Below are positions 8,890 to 16,855 of a stretch of 64,000 nucleotides of DNA, one piece after another. The position numbers and the translations under genes were made by a program. Origin of the DNA: Lentzea albida (lineage in GTDB: Bacteria; Actinomycetota; Actinomycetes; Mycobacteriales; Pseudonocardiaceae); contig NZ_FOFV01000025.1 of the NCBI RefSeq assembly GCF_900111005.1, positions 1 to 64,000 of the forward strand. Reading direction: 5' to 3'. Numbering within the stretch: position 1 is the first letter of the stretch; every line of letters begins with the position of its first letter. The notes under the pieces are model-generated. The model was not told where the DNA came from and ran no database searches. It saw nothing but the letters and a program-made list of their open reading frames with translations.

Positions 8890-8914
8890 AGCGTGTGCAA
8901 CTATTGCGTACGCT
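8890..8914. promoter_or_regulatory. Putative MarR operator in divergent promoter region
   Basis: An inverted repeat with arms AGCGTGTGCAA (8890-8900) and TTGCGTACGCT (8904-8914) around CTA; 9 of 11 pairs match. Its size and location between the marR start (8866) and the SDR start (8950) fit a MarR dimer site that could repress both directions. Confidence 0.62.
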
Positions 8915-8949
8915 TGTAATCGTCTTCAACAAGTCTACCGGGGAGAGAC

Positions 8950-9714
8950 ATGGATCTGTCGGGACGCACGGCACTTGTGACGGGCTCCACCGCCGGCATC
9001 GGCTTCGCCACGGCGGAAGCCCTGCTGAAGGCGGGTGCCGCCGTCGTCATCACCGGCCGCACCGAGGAGCGCGTGGCCGAGGCGGTCGGCAAGCTCAGCG
9101 GAAACGGTGACGTGCGCGGAGTCGCGACGGACCTCGCGACCGCCGAGGGAGCCGCTTCGCTGGTCGACCAGGTGCCGGACGTCGACGTGCTCGTCAACAA
9201 CCTCGGCATCTACGGCGCGAAGCCGGTGTTCGAGGTCGACGACGCCGAGTGGCAGCGCTACTTCGACACCAACATCATGTCCGGCGTCCGGCTCGCCCGG
9301 CACTACACGCCCCGCATGGTCGGCCGCGGCTGGGGCCGGGTGATCTTCGTGAGCAGCGAGTCGTCCGTCTTCACGCCGACCGAGATGGTCCATTACGGCA
9401 TGACGAAGACCGCCCAGCTGGCGTTGTCGCGCGGCATGGCGCAGGAGGTCAAGGGCACCGGCGTGACCGTGAACTCGGTGCTGCCCGGCCCGACCCTGAC
9501 GCCCGGCGTCGAGGAGTTCATCCGCGACCGCGTCGGCGAGGGCGGCGAGGCCGAGTTCGTCCGCACCGAACGCCCCACGCTGCTGCTGGGCCGCCTGATC
9601 CGTCCCCACGAGGTCGCGAACCTCATCACCTACGTCGCGTCGGACCTGTCGTCCGCGACGACCGGAGCCGCGTTGCGCGTCGACGGCGGCACCGCTCCGA
9701 CGCTGATCCCGTAA
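8950..9714 (+). CDS. SDR family oxidoreductase
   Basis: A 254-residue classical short-chain dehydrogenase/reductase. Cofactor motif TGSTAGIG at 11-18, NNLGIYG in place of NNAG at about 83-89, and catalytic Ser near 136 with Tyr149 and Lys153 (YGMTK). The C-terminal SATTGAALRVDGG is typical of the family. The replacement of NNAG by NNLG is common in one SDR subgroup. GGGGAGAG just upstream is a good ribosome binding site. An aldo/keto reductase follows after 18 bp; both are likely controlled by the divergent MarR. Confidence 0.93.
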   Translation: MDLSGRTALVTGSTAGIGFATAEALLKAGAAVVITGRTEERVAEAVGKLSGNGDVRGVATDLATAEGAASLVDQVPDVDVLVNNLGIYGAKPVFEVDDAEWQRYFDTNIMSGVRLARHYTPRMVGRGWGRVIFVSSESSVFTPTEMVHYGMTKTAQLALSRGMAQEVKGTGVTVNSVLPGPTLTPGVEEFIRDRVGEGGEAEFVRTERPTLLLGRLIRPHEVANLITYVASDLSSATTGAALRVDGGTAPTLIP

Positions 9715-9732
9715 CGACCGTAAGGATTTCTC

Positions 9733-10551
9733 TTGAACACCGTGAAGCTCAACAACGGCGTTGTCATGCCCCAGCTCGGTTTCGGCGTCTGGCAGGTGCC
9801 CGACGCGGAGGCCACCCCGGCCGTCGCGGAGGCGCTGAAGGCCGGCTACCGCAGCATCGACACCGCCGCCGCCTACGGCAACGAGGCGGGCACCGGCGCG
9901 GCGATCGCGCAGTCCGGCGTGGCCCGGGACGAGGTCTTCGTCACCACCAAGCTGTGGAACGACGACCACGGCCACGACAACACGCTGCGCGCGTTCGACG
10001 CGTCGATGTCCAAGCTGGGCCTCGACGTGCTCGACCTGTACCTGATCCACTGGCCGACCCCGGCGCGCGACAACTACGTCGACACCTGGAAGGCGTTCGT
10101 GGAGCTGCAGAAGGAGGGCCGCGTCCGCGCGATCGGCGTCTCCAACTTCCAGCCCGCGCACCTCCAGCGGCTGATCGACGAGACCGGCGTGACGCCCGCG
10201 GTCAACCAGATCGAGCTGCACCCGTACTTCCAGCAGGCCGACCTGCGCGCGTTCCACGCCGAGCACGGCATCGTCACCGAGGCGTGGTCACCGCTCGGCC
10301 AGGGCGGCGAGCTGCTCACCGACCCGGTGGTGCAGAAGATCGCGCTCGCGCACGGCAAGTCCGCGGCCCAGGTCGTGCTGCGCTGGCACCTGCAGCTCGG
10401 CAACGTCGTGATCCCGAAGTCCGTGACGCCGTCGCGGATCCGGGAGAACATCGACGTGTTCGACTTCGAGCTGCCGGACGCCGAGGTGGAGGCTCTGTCC
10501 ACTCTGGACCGGGGTGGGCGCATCGGGCCGAACCCGGACGAGCTCAACTAG
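9733..10551 (+). CDS. Aldo/keto reductase (2,5-diketo-D-gluconate reductase-like)
   Basis: A 272-residue AKR with the full catalytic tetrad: Asp43, Tyr48, Lys73 and His106 (DTAAAYGNE, TKLW, LIHWP). The C-terminal NADPH site is PKSVTPSRIRENIDVFDFEL. It should reduce aldehydes or ketones with NADPH. The start is TTG at 9733 with AAGGA six bases before it; the next in-frame Met would lose the first strand. Operonic with the SDR, and followed by two strong hairpins. Confidence 0.94.
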   Translation: MNTVKLNNGVVMPQLGFGVWQVPDAEATPAVAEALKAGYRSIDTAAAYGNEAGTGAAIAQSGVARDEVFVTTKLWNDDHGHDNTLRAFDASMSKLGLDVLDLYLIHWPTPARDNYVDTWKAFVELQKEGRVRAIGVSNFQPAHLQRLIDETGVTPAVNQIELHPYFQQADLRAFHAEHGIVTEAWSPLGQGGELLTDPVVQKIALAHGKSAAQVVLRWHLQLGNVVIPKSVTPSRIRENIDVFDFELPDAEVEALSTLDRGGRIGPNPDELN

Positions 10552-10566
10552 TCCCCGGGAAAACGC

Positions 10567-10603
10567 GAAACCCCGGCCCGCAGCAAGCGGTCCGGGGCTT
10601 CGC
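10567..10603 (+). terminator. Hairpin terminator after the aldo/keto reductase
   Basis: Arms 10567-10577 (CGAAACCCCGG) and 10593-10603 (CCGGGGCTTCG) pair at 10 of 11 positions around a 15-base loop, starting 15 bp after the stop codon. Confidence 0.7.
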
Positions 10604-10621
10604 CGGCGACGAGCCGAAAGC

Positions 10622-10658
10622 GCTGTGGCCGCCGAACCCCCGGTTCGGCGGCCACAGC
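10622..10658. terminator. Bidirectional terminator between convergent genes
   Basis: A perfect 16-bp stem (10622-10637 with 10643-10658) with a 5-base CCCCG loop lies two bases from the stop of the minus-strand permease and after the AKR. It is the strongest hairpin in this area and probably serves both directions. Confidence 0.82.
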
Positions 10659-10660
10659 AC

Positions 10661-11989
10661 TCAGGCTCGCATGACTGTGGCGATCGGGATCCGCGCCGCC
10701 CGGATGGCCGGGATGAGCCCACCCAGCACACCCGCGATCAGCCCGGCGATCACGCCCGCGACACCCGCCTCCCACGGGAAGGCGGTGCCCTGCAACGACG
10801 GGAACCGGCTGCCGAACATCATCAGCGCCACCTGCAGCCCGGCCGCGCCCGCGCCGATCGCCAGCGCGGCCGTCAGCAGGCCGGTGAGCAGGGTCTCGGC
10901 GAGCACGATGCCGGCGAGCAGCATGCGGGACATGCCGACCGCGCGGCGCAGCGCGAACTCCTCGACGCGTTCGCCGACCGTGGCGAGGCCGACGTTCAGG
11001 ATGCCCGCGACACCGATCAGCAGCACCAGGAGCGCCATGCCGAGGAAGATCAGCCGCATGATGCGCAGCTCGGACTCCATGCGCTCCTTGGACTTCACGA
11101 CCTGGAAGTGCATCTGGTCCTGCGGGATGCCGACGCCCGCGAGCTTCGCCTTCAGCAGCTGCTGGAGCTCGTCGGAGCCCGGCTGCAGGTAGAGCTCGAG
11201 GTTCGTGCCGCCGCCGCGCATCCGGTCGACCTCGGTGGTCTCGGCCGCCGCGGGCATCCACGTGCGCAGTTCGTCGAGGCGCATGTAGATGCGCGGCTGG
11301 AAGTAGCCGTCCTGGACCACGCCCGTGATCTGCGGAGACACGTGGTGGGTGGCGCCTTCGATCATCATCTCGCCGGGCACGCGGTACTGCCGCAGGCCCT
11401 TGGCGGCCTCCTCGTTCAGCACGATCCTCGGGGCGAGCGAGGGCGCGGTGTCGAACTCGAGCCAGCTGCCGGAGACCGGGCGGAACGGCTTGAACGGGCG
11501 GATGTCGCCGGTCAGCGCGACCATGCTGACCTCGATCGCCTGGCCGTCCGGCTTCTTCTCCGGCTGCTTCTGCTCGGTGCAGGTGCCGTTCGAGTCGCAG
11601 TAGACCTGCGGGCCGGAGTAGTCGCCGCCGCGGCCCGCGTACTCGAACGGCATGCCGCCCTCGTTGATCGGGCGCACGCCGGGCTCGCCGATGATCGCCT
11701 TCGAGCCGATCATCGCGACCGCGTCCGTGCGGCCCTTCATCATGGCCTCGACGATGCCCGGCGCGCCCTTCTCACCGGGGACGTAGCCCGTGACGGTGCC
11801 GTCCTTGCCCGACTGGAGCTCGACGTCGGTGAGCATCGCGCGTTCGGCGATCTCGGCGCCCGCCTGCACGGCGACGACGGCGAGGACGCCGAGGAAGAGC
11901 GACACCATCGAGAGGAACGTGCGCAGTTTTCGGGCGCGGATGCCCTGTCCGCCGATGACGAGGGCGGACCGGAACTTGCCGGAAAGCAT
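10661..11989 (-). CDS. ABC transporter permease, MacB/FtsX type
   Basis: A 442-residue permease with the MacB topology: TM1 at about residues 20-45 (GIRARKLRTFLSMVSLFLGVLAV), a roughly 250-residue extracellular MacB periplasmic-core-like domain, then three TM helices at the C terminus containing the FtsX signature (R..E.ALRRAVGMSR...L). Its ATG overlaps the ATPase stop by four bases. With the ATPase and lipoprotein adaptor it forms a tripartite-style export system suited to a peptide, lipid or macrolide substrate; no substrate clue is linked. Confidence 0.92.
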   Translation of the reverse strand: MLSGKFRSALVIGGQGIRARKLRTFLSMVSLFLGVLAVVAVQAGAEIAERAMLTDVELQSGKDGTVTGYVPGEKGAPGIVEAMMKGRTDAVAMIGSKAIIGEPGVRPINEGGMPFEYAGRGGDYSGPQVYCDSNGTCTEQKQPEKKPDGQAIEVSMVALTGDIRPFKPFRPVSGSWLEFDTAPSLAPRIVLNEEAAKGLRQYRVPGEMMIEGATHHVSPQITGVVQDGYFQPRIYMRLDELRTWMPAAAETTEVDRMRGGGTNLELYLQPGSDELQQLLKAKLAGVGIPQDQMHFQVVKSKERMESELRIMRLIFLGMALLVLLIGVAGILNVGLATVGERVEEFALRRAVGMSRMLLAGIVLAETLLTGLLTAALAIGAGAAGLQVALMMFGSRFPSLQGTAFPWEAGVAGVIAGLIAGVLGGLIPAIRAARIPIATVMRA

Positions 11990-12699
11990 CAGTTGAACCG
12001 CCCGTCGCGCAGCTCCAGCACGCGGCCCATCTTGCGCGCGTGGTCGTGGTCGTGCGTGACCAGCACGAGGCCGCAGCCCTGCCTGGTCGTGTTGAGCAGC
12101 ACCTCGACGACGAGGTTGCCGGTCTCGGTGTCGAGCGCGCCCGTGGGCTCGTCCGCGAGGATGATCCGCGGCTGCCGCACGAGGGCGCGGGCGATCGCGA
12201 CGCGTTGCTGCTCACCGCCGGAAAGCCTGGTGGGCTTGGACTTCGCGAGGTGCGCGATGCCGACCTGCTCCAGCGCGTCCATCACCTGCTGCCTGCGCTT
12301 GCGCCGCGCCGACCAGCCCTGGCCGTTCACGAGCGCCATGGCCACGTTCTGCGCTGCGGTGAGGTGCTTGAGCAGGAAGAAGCGCTGGAACACGAACCCG
12401 AACTCCGCGCTGCGCAACGCCGCCGCCCTGCGTTCGGGGAGCTTCGTGATGTCGTCGCCGTGCAGGAGGTACTGGCCCTCGTCGGCGCGGTCGAAGAGCC
12501 CGATCAGCGACAGCAGCGTCGACTTGCCGGAGCCGGAGCGGCCGAGGATCGCCACGCTCTGTCCCGCGTGGACGGTGAAGTCCACACCGGACAGGATCGT
12601 GCGCGGTTCCCCTTGCCCCTTCAGGACTTTCGTGATGCCGTTGAGCTGCAGCAGTGGTGCCTGCACCTGCACCGTCGGCTGGTCGAAGGTCTGGGTCAT
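11989..12699 (-). CDS. ABC transporter ATP-binding protein (MacB/LolD class)
   Basis: A 236-residue ATPase with Walker A GRSGSGKST (53-61), Q loop in FVFQRFFLLKHLTA, signature LSGGEQQR, Walker B IILADEPTGALD and the H-loop THDHDHAR. The sequence is closest to the LolD/MacB type that powers FtsX-fold permeases by mechanotransmission. ATG 12699 overlaps the stop of the upstream adaptor gene (ATGA), and its own stop overlaps the permease start, so the three genes form one coupled operon. Confidence 0.95.
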   Translation of the reverse strand: MTQTFDQPTVQVQAPLLQLNGITKVLKGQGEPRTILSGVDFTVHAGQSVAILGRSGSGKSTLLSLIGLFDRADEGQYLLHGDDITKLPERRAAALRSAEFGFVFQRFFLLKHLTAAQNVAMALVNGQGWSARRKRRQQVMDALEQVGIAHLAKSKPTRLSGGEQQRVAIARALVRQPRIILADEPTGALDTETGNLVVEVLLNTTRQGCGLVLVTHDHDHARKMGRVLELRDGRFN

Positions 12700-13694
12700 C
12701 ACGGGCCCGTCGGCTTCTGCTGCTGGTCGCCGCCCTGCTGCTGCCCCTCCGGCAGGTTCGGGCCGGGCACCGCGAGCTCCTCGTCGCCGGTGAGGCCCGA
12801 CTTGACCTCGACGACCTTGCCGTCGGTCAGGCCCAGCACCACGTCGGTGGTGCGGCGCGACCCGTCGGGCTGGATGACGTCGACCTTGCCCTTGCCCTGC
12901 TGGCCCGCGACCGCCTCGACCGGGACGACCAGCGCCTGCGCCGCCTTGCCGGTGGTGACCTCGATCGACGCGGTGGCGCCGTTGATCATCTGCACGTCCG
13001 CGGGCGCGCTGCACACGATGCGCAGGCCCGTCGAGGAGCTCGGCTGCTGCTGCGGCTGTTGCTGCTGAGGCTGCTGCTGCGGCTGGTCCTTCTTCTCGCC
13101 GTCCTTGTTGTCCTGCGTGACCGGCGGCTTCTCCGGGATCGTGCCCTGCGGCAGCGCGGCGATCGTGCCGAGCACCGTGCACGGGAACGGACCGGGACCG
13201 TTCTTGATCTGCGCCGTCACGTCGGTCAGCGCGCCGCTGATCTTGTACGCCTGCTGGCCGTCGATGTCGCCGACGAGCGCGTAGCCGACGTGCTTGGCCG
13301 ACGCGATCGGCATGCCCGCCGTCACCGTCGCCTTGTCGTCGACGAGCCTGCCGCTGAACGTGGACCCCGCGGGTGCCTCGACGTAGTTCGGCGTCTGGTC
13401 CTTCCACACGGTCGCGACCCGGATCGGCTTGGTCGGCGTGCCGTTCGGCGCGGGCACGTCGAAGTACCGCACCTGGCCCGCGACCGGCGCGACGAGCCCG
13501 AACGTCGGGTTCATCTCGACCTTGCCCGCGATGCTGAGCTTGGTGGTCAGGTCCTGCCTGGTCGGCTTGACCTTGGTCATCGTCGTGCCGCGCGGCGCCA
13601 GCTCCGGGTTGGCCTGGTCCGGACCTGACGGACTGCACGCAGCCACGCCCACCGTGACCAGCGCGCACAGCGGCGCGAGAAGAATTTTGCGCAC
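12699..13694 (-). CDS. HlyD/MacA-like lipoprotein adaptor of the ABC exporter
   Basis: A 331-residue exported protein: N-terminal signal with lipobox VAAC, then a membrane-fusion-type domain starting with KVKPTRQDLTTKLSIAGKVE, a barrel-sandwich part including an APVAGQV strand, and C-terminal MacA-like beta domains (VVPVEAV...QPDGSRRTTDVVLGLTDGKVVEVKSGL). A Gln/Pro-rich low-complexity linker (about 210-228) interrupts the middle. GTG 13694 is chosen because it begins the signal peptide directly; an in-frame ATG nine codons upstream is possible. In a Gram-positive cell this should be tethered outside the membrane to work with the permease. Confidence 0.85.
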   Translation of the reverse strand: MRKILLAPLCALVTVGVAACSPSGPDQANPELAPRGTTMTKVKPTRQDLTTKLSIAGKVEMNPTFGLVAPVAGQVRYFDVPAPNGTPTKPIRVATVWKDQTPNYVEAPAGSTFSGRLVDDKATVTAGMPIASAKHVGYALVGDIDGQQAYKISGALTDVTAQIKNGPGPFPCTVLGTIAALPQGTIPEKPPVTQDNKDGEKKDQPQQQPQQQQPQQQPSSSTGLRIVCSAPADVQMINGATASIEVTTGKAAQALVVPVEAVAGQQGKGKVDVIQPDGSRRTTDVVLGLTDGKVVEVKSGLTGDEELAVPGPNLPEGQQQGGDQQQKPTGP

Positions 13695-13833
13695 GAATGT
13701 CCCCCATGTCGTTTCGACCAACCTACCGATAAGGACACCCGATGGGGTGAGGAGGTTGCATCGGTCTTTCGGCCGATGCGCATCGACCTGGTGGCCACGG
13801 GTATCCGGGCTCTGACCCGAAGGGAGAACGCCT

Positions 13834-14628
13834 GTGAATGCGCTTGCCGTGGTAACCGGTGCGTCCAGTGGAATAGGTTACGAACTCGCGAAAGTCCTCG
13901 CCGACAACGCCTTCGACGTCGTCGTCGTGGCGGAGGACGAGGGGATCGAGGACGCGGCCGCACAACTGCGGTTGCGCAGCGGTGGTGTGCACGTGGAACC
14001 CCTGCGGGCCGACCTGCGCGGCTACGAGGGCGTGGAGTCCGTCGTGGCGCGCGTCCGCGCGATGGGGCGCCCGGTCGACGTGCTCGCGGTGAACGCGGGC
14101 GTGGGCGTCGGCGGCGACTTCGTGCGCGACACGTCGGTCGACGACAACCTGGAGATCGTGGACCTGAACGTCCGCTCGGCCGTGCACCTCTCGCACCGCC
14201 TGATCGGCGACATGGTGGACCGCAAGGAGGGCAAGGTGCTCTTCACGTCGTCCGTCGCCGCCACCGCGCCGGGCCCGTTCCACGCGGTCTACGCGGCCTC
14301 CAAGGCGTTCCTCGCGTCGTTCGCGCAGGGCCTGCGGGAAGAGCTGCGAGACAACGGTGTCAGCGTGACCACGCTGATGCCCGGACCGACCGACACGGAG
14401 TTCTTCGACCGCGCCGGCATGCAGGACACCAAGGTCGCCACGGGCGACAAGGACGACCCCGCGCAGGTCGCCCAGCAGGGATTCGACGCGCTGATGAAGG
14501 GCGACGACCACGTGGTCGCGGGATCGCTGAAGAACAAGGTGCAGGCGATCGCGGGCAAGGTCGCGCCGGACCCCGTCAAGGCGAAGATGACGCGGTCGAT
14601 GACGGAACCGGGTTCGGCCGAGTCCTGA
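13834..14628 (+). CDS. SDR family NAD(P)-dependent oxidoreductase
   Basis: A 264-residue classical SDR. Rossmann motif TGASSGIG at residues 8-15, NAGVGVGGDF near 88-97 and catalytic S...Y.ASK (VYAASKAF). The C-terminal part (GDKDDPAQVAQQGFDALMKGDDHVVAGSLKNK) follows the pattern of the DltE/YqjQ-like SDR group. GTG 13834 has AGGGAGA upstream. Two small conserved genes follow closely. The substrate is unknown. Confidence 0.9.
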   Translation: MNALAVVTGASSGIGYELAKVLADNAFDVVVVAEDEGIEDAAAQLRLRSGGVHVEPLRADLRGYEGVESVVARVRAMGRPVDVLAVNAGVGVGGDFVRDTSVDDNLEIVDLNVRSAVHLSHRLIGDMVDRKEGKVLFTSSVAATAPGPFHAVYAASKAFLASFAQGLREELRDNGVSVTTLMPGPTDTEFFDRAGMQDTKVATGDKDDPAQVAQQGFDALMKGDDHVVAGSLKNKVQAIAGKVAPDPVKAKMTRSMTEPGSAES

Positions 14629-14644
14629 CGGGTATTCGCGCCCC

Positions 14645-14836
14645 ATGAGCGATCAGAACCCCATCGAGGTCCAGAAGCACCTGTCCGGCGTCGACTACCC
14701 GGTGGCCAGGCAGCAACTGGTCGACAAGGCCCGGGAGAACGGCGCGTCCGACGACATCGTGTCGGCGCTCGAGAAGCTGCCCGACCGCGAGTACAACGGC
14801 CCGAACGCCGTCAGCGCGGAGGTTTCGAAGGCGTGA
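14645..14836 (+). CDS. DUF2795 domain-containing small protein
   Basis: A 63-residue acidic protein with the DUF2795 pattern: I.VQKHLSGVDYPV.RQQLVDKA..NGA.D.IVSALEKLPDREYNGP..VS. The fold is a small helical, possibly nucleic-acid-binding unit, and its function is not established. Widespread in actinobacteria. Its stop codon overlaps the GTG start of the next gene by four bases. Confidence 0.88.
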   Translation: MSDQNPIEVQKHLSGVDYPVARQQLVDKARENGASDDIVSALEKLPDREYNGPNAVSAEVSKA

Positions 14837-15309
14837 GGAAGATCTGGAAGGCGTACGGCGAGGGCAGGCCGCTCCCGGGCTACCTGCTCGCCATCGGCAG
14901 CTACGCGACCCTCGCCGGCGCCGTCTCGGTGGCAGGACGCCTCACGGGTGTCCGGTTGCCCGAACGGTTCTCGCTCGTGGACACCGCACTCGTGTCCGTG
15001 GCGACGCACAAGGCGAGCCGTCTGCTCACCAAGGAGGCGGTGACCAGCCCGATCAGGGCGCCGTTCACCCGGTACGAGGAACCGGCGGGGCACGCGGAGC
15101 TCAAGGAGTCGGTGCGCTCGGACCACCCGGCGCAGCACGCGATCGGCGAGCTGCTGACGTGCCCGTTCTGCGCCGGGGTGTGGATCGCCAGCGGTCTCAC
15201 CGCCGGGCTGGTGTTCGCGCCGCGGCTCACCCGGTTCGTGTCGACCGCGCTGACGGCCGTCGCCGCGTCGGACGTGCTGAACCTGGTGTACGACAAGCTG
15301 AAGTCATGA
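14833..15309 (+). CDS. DUF1360 family membrane protein
   Basis: A 158-residue protein with the DUF1360 pattern. It has hydrophobic segments at about 18-38 and 118-138, the HKASRLLTK motif and the conserved C-P-F-C segment (LLTCPFCAGVWIA) near 110-122. The family is related to sporulation protein YjcA; the Cys pair and TM helices suggest a membrane role, without known activity. GTG start coupled to the DUF2795 gene. Its last six bases overlap the end of the convergent gene. Confidence 0.85.
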   Translation: MRKIWKAYGEGRPLPGYLLAIGSYATLAGAVSVAGRLTGVRLPERFSLVDTALVSVATHKASRLLTKEAVTSPIRAPFTRYEEPAGHAELKESVRSDHPAQHAIGELLTCPFCAGVWIASGLTAGLVFAPRLTRFVSTALTAVAASDVLNLVYDKLKS

Positions 15310-15882
15310 CCCCCGGCGGCCGAGCCTGCTGCCCCGGTAGGCCTGCGCGCGCAGCCGGGCGAACCAGCGCGGCGCGAGTTCCAGCTCCGGCGGCAGGGTG
15401 AGCACCGGGTCGAACGCCACCGGCTCCGTCTCGCGGTGGTGCAGCGTCAGCTCGGCGACCTGCCGCAGGCCGCCGTCCCTGCCCGAGGCGTGCAGGGTGA
15501 ACCGCTCCGGCGGTTCGCCCGCACCCGGCAGGGCCGTGAACCACACCAGTTCGCCGCGGTAGCGGTAGGGCAGGAGCGTGCCGAGCCGGGCGTTCTGCCA
15601 CCGGCGCGCGAACTTCGGCAGCATCCGCGTCCACCGGCCCGTTCCGGCGCTGGACAGCAGCAGGTCCCAGTCGCCCGACTCGGTGGGGATCCGCACCGCG
15701 AGCCCCAGCACGTCCGGCCTGCCCGGCGCCGTTTCTGCCCCTTTGGACAGCCTGGCGGTCACGGTGGCATGGTGCGGGAAGGGCTCGGTGCCGCGCAGTT
15801 CGCCGCTCCTGCGCACCCCGCGAGGATGCAGCGCGGGAGCTCCCCGCACGCGGGCGAGCAGGCGGAACGCAGTCGTCAGCAC
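15304..15882 (-). CDS. Catalase-fold-like / phosphodiesterase-annotated actinobacterial protein
   Basis: About 192 residues. The pattern is ALHPRGV near the N terminus, then a variable strand, ARLSKGAETAPGRPDVLGLAVRI, DLLLSSAG and a C-terminal FDPVLTLPPELE. It matches a family in actinobacteria often labelled phosphodiesterase but resembling the core of heme catalase-like proteins (RLS.G....PDVLGLA.R). I see no confident heme-ligand Tyr motif, so enzymatic activity is uncertain. GTG 15882 is used because homologous sequence begins there, though its ribosome binding site is too close to the codon. It faces the divergent methyltransferase gene across about 70 bp. Confidence 0.65.
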   Translation of the reverse strand: MLTTAFRLLARVRGAPALHPRGVRRSGELRGTEPFPHHATVTARLSKGAETAPGRPDVLGLAVRIPTESGDWDLLLSSAGTGRWTRMLPKFARRWQNARLGTLLPYRYRGELVWFTALPGAGEPPERFTLHASGRDGGLRQVAELTLHHRETEPVAFDPVLTLPPELELAPRWFARLRAQAYRGSRLGRRGS

Positions 15883-15954
15883 ATCCTCGTGTACCCGTCG
15901 AAAACCCCGGAAAACACGGTGTTTCAAGGTCTTTTGGCGGGGGATTCCAACGCC

Positions 15955-16650
15955 GTGAGGCTGCTCAGAGCACCAGGCGTGTACACGCCCCAGGACGACA
16001 CTGCGCTTCTGGTCGAAGCGCTGCACGCGGCGGCGATCGCGCCCGGTGGCCGTGTGCTCGACATCGGGACCGGCACGGGCGCGCTCGCCATCGCGGCGAT
16101 CCGCGCCGGCGCCGCCGAGGTGACCGGGGTCGACGTTTCGAGGCGTGCCGTGTGGACGGCGCGCGTCAACGCCGCCCTGCAGCGGGTGCCGTTGCGCGTC
16201 AGGCTGGGCAACGCGCTCGACGTCGTGGCGGACGAGAGCTTCGACCTGGTGCTCTCGAACCCGCCGTACGTGCCCGCCGCGAGCACCTGTGCCGCCAAGG
16301 GACCGGCCAGGGCGTGGGACGCGGGGCTCGACGGCCGTCAGTTGCTGGACCCGTTGTGCGCCAGGATCCACGACCTGCTGGTGCCCGGCGGTGTGCTGCT
16401 GATGGTCCATTCAGCACTGTGCGGAGTGGACACGACGCTGCAACGCCTGCGCGACTGCGGCCTCAAGGCGGCGGTCGTGCAACGGCGCTGGGTGCCGTTC
16501 GGCCCGGTCATGAACGGCCGGATCGGCTTCCTGGAACAGCACGGCCTGATCGAGGCGGGCCAGCGGCACGAGGAACTGGTGGTGATCCGAGGTGACCGGC
16601 CAGAACGCCCGCAGGGTGACGGTGGTGCCGAACGGGCCGATGCTCGTTGA
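15955..16650 (+). CDS. HemK2/MTQ2-type protein methyltransferase
   Basis: A 231-residue Rossmann methyltransferase. SAM motif I is VLDIGTGTGALAIAAI (about 39-54), the acidic tip is VDVSRRAVW, and the catalytic NPPYVP (about 102-107) marks N-methylation of Gln or an exocyclic amine, as in PrmC/HemK and MTQ2. It lacks the N-terminal helical domain of PrmC, as HemK2-like proteins do. GTG 15955 gives the RLLRAPGVYTPQDDT start common in actinobacterial homologues; a longer in-frame reading upstream is antisense to the previous gene. The end overlaps the CDGSH gene by 59 bases, a pairing that recurs in actinomycetes. Confidence 0.85.
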   Translation: MRLLRAPGVYTPQDDTALLVEALHAAAIAPGGRVLDIGTGTGALAIAAIRAGAAEVTGVDVSRRAVWTARVNAALQRVPLRVRLGNALDVVADESFDLVLSNPPYVPAASTCAAKGPARAWDAGLDGRQLLDPLCARIHDLLVPGGVLLMVHSALCGVDTTLQRLRDCGLKAAVVQRRWVPFGPVMNGRIGFLEQHGLIEAGQRHEELVVIRGDRPERPQGDGGAERADAR

Positions 16651-16855
16651 GGGCCCCGTCGAGCTCGTCACCGACGACGGCGTGACGCACACGAGTGACC
16701 GGTTCGTGGTCGCGGTGTGCGCGTGCCGGCGCAGCAAACGCTTTCCCTTCTGCGACACCAGCCACCGCAAACGCGTGCGCGACGACCCGCCGGACGGAGC
16801 GGGTCAGCCGCCGAACCCCGCCGCGAAGGCGGAGAGCGACTCCCGGTCGGGCTGA
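16592..16855 (+). CDS. CDGSH iron-sulfur domain protein
   Basis: An 87-residue protein whose centre has the CDGSH [2Fe-2S] motif: C-A-C-R-R-S-K-R-F-P-F-C-D-T-S-H, giving the three Cys and one His ligands near residues 43-58. The preceding VVPNGPMLVEGPVEL is the family's usual N-terminal strand. GTG 16592 is chosen to include that strand although it overlaps the methyltransferase by 59 bp; ATG 16640 would cut it. The last 52 bases overlap the convergent LAL regulator. Likely a small redox or cluster-transfer protein. Confidence 0.85.
   Translation: MTGQNARRVTVVPNGPMLVEGPVELVTDDGVTHTSDRFVVAVCACRRSKRFPFCDTSHRKRVRDDPPDGAGQPPNPAAKAESDSRSG

Noticed and set aside
13723-14646. 307-residue minus-strand frame opposite the SDR at 13834
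   Set aside because: Antisense shadow with Arg/His-rich composition; the plus strand has complete SDR motifs.
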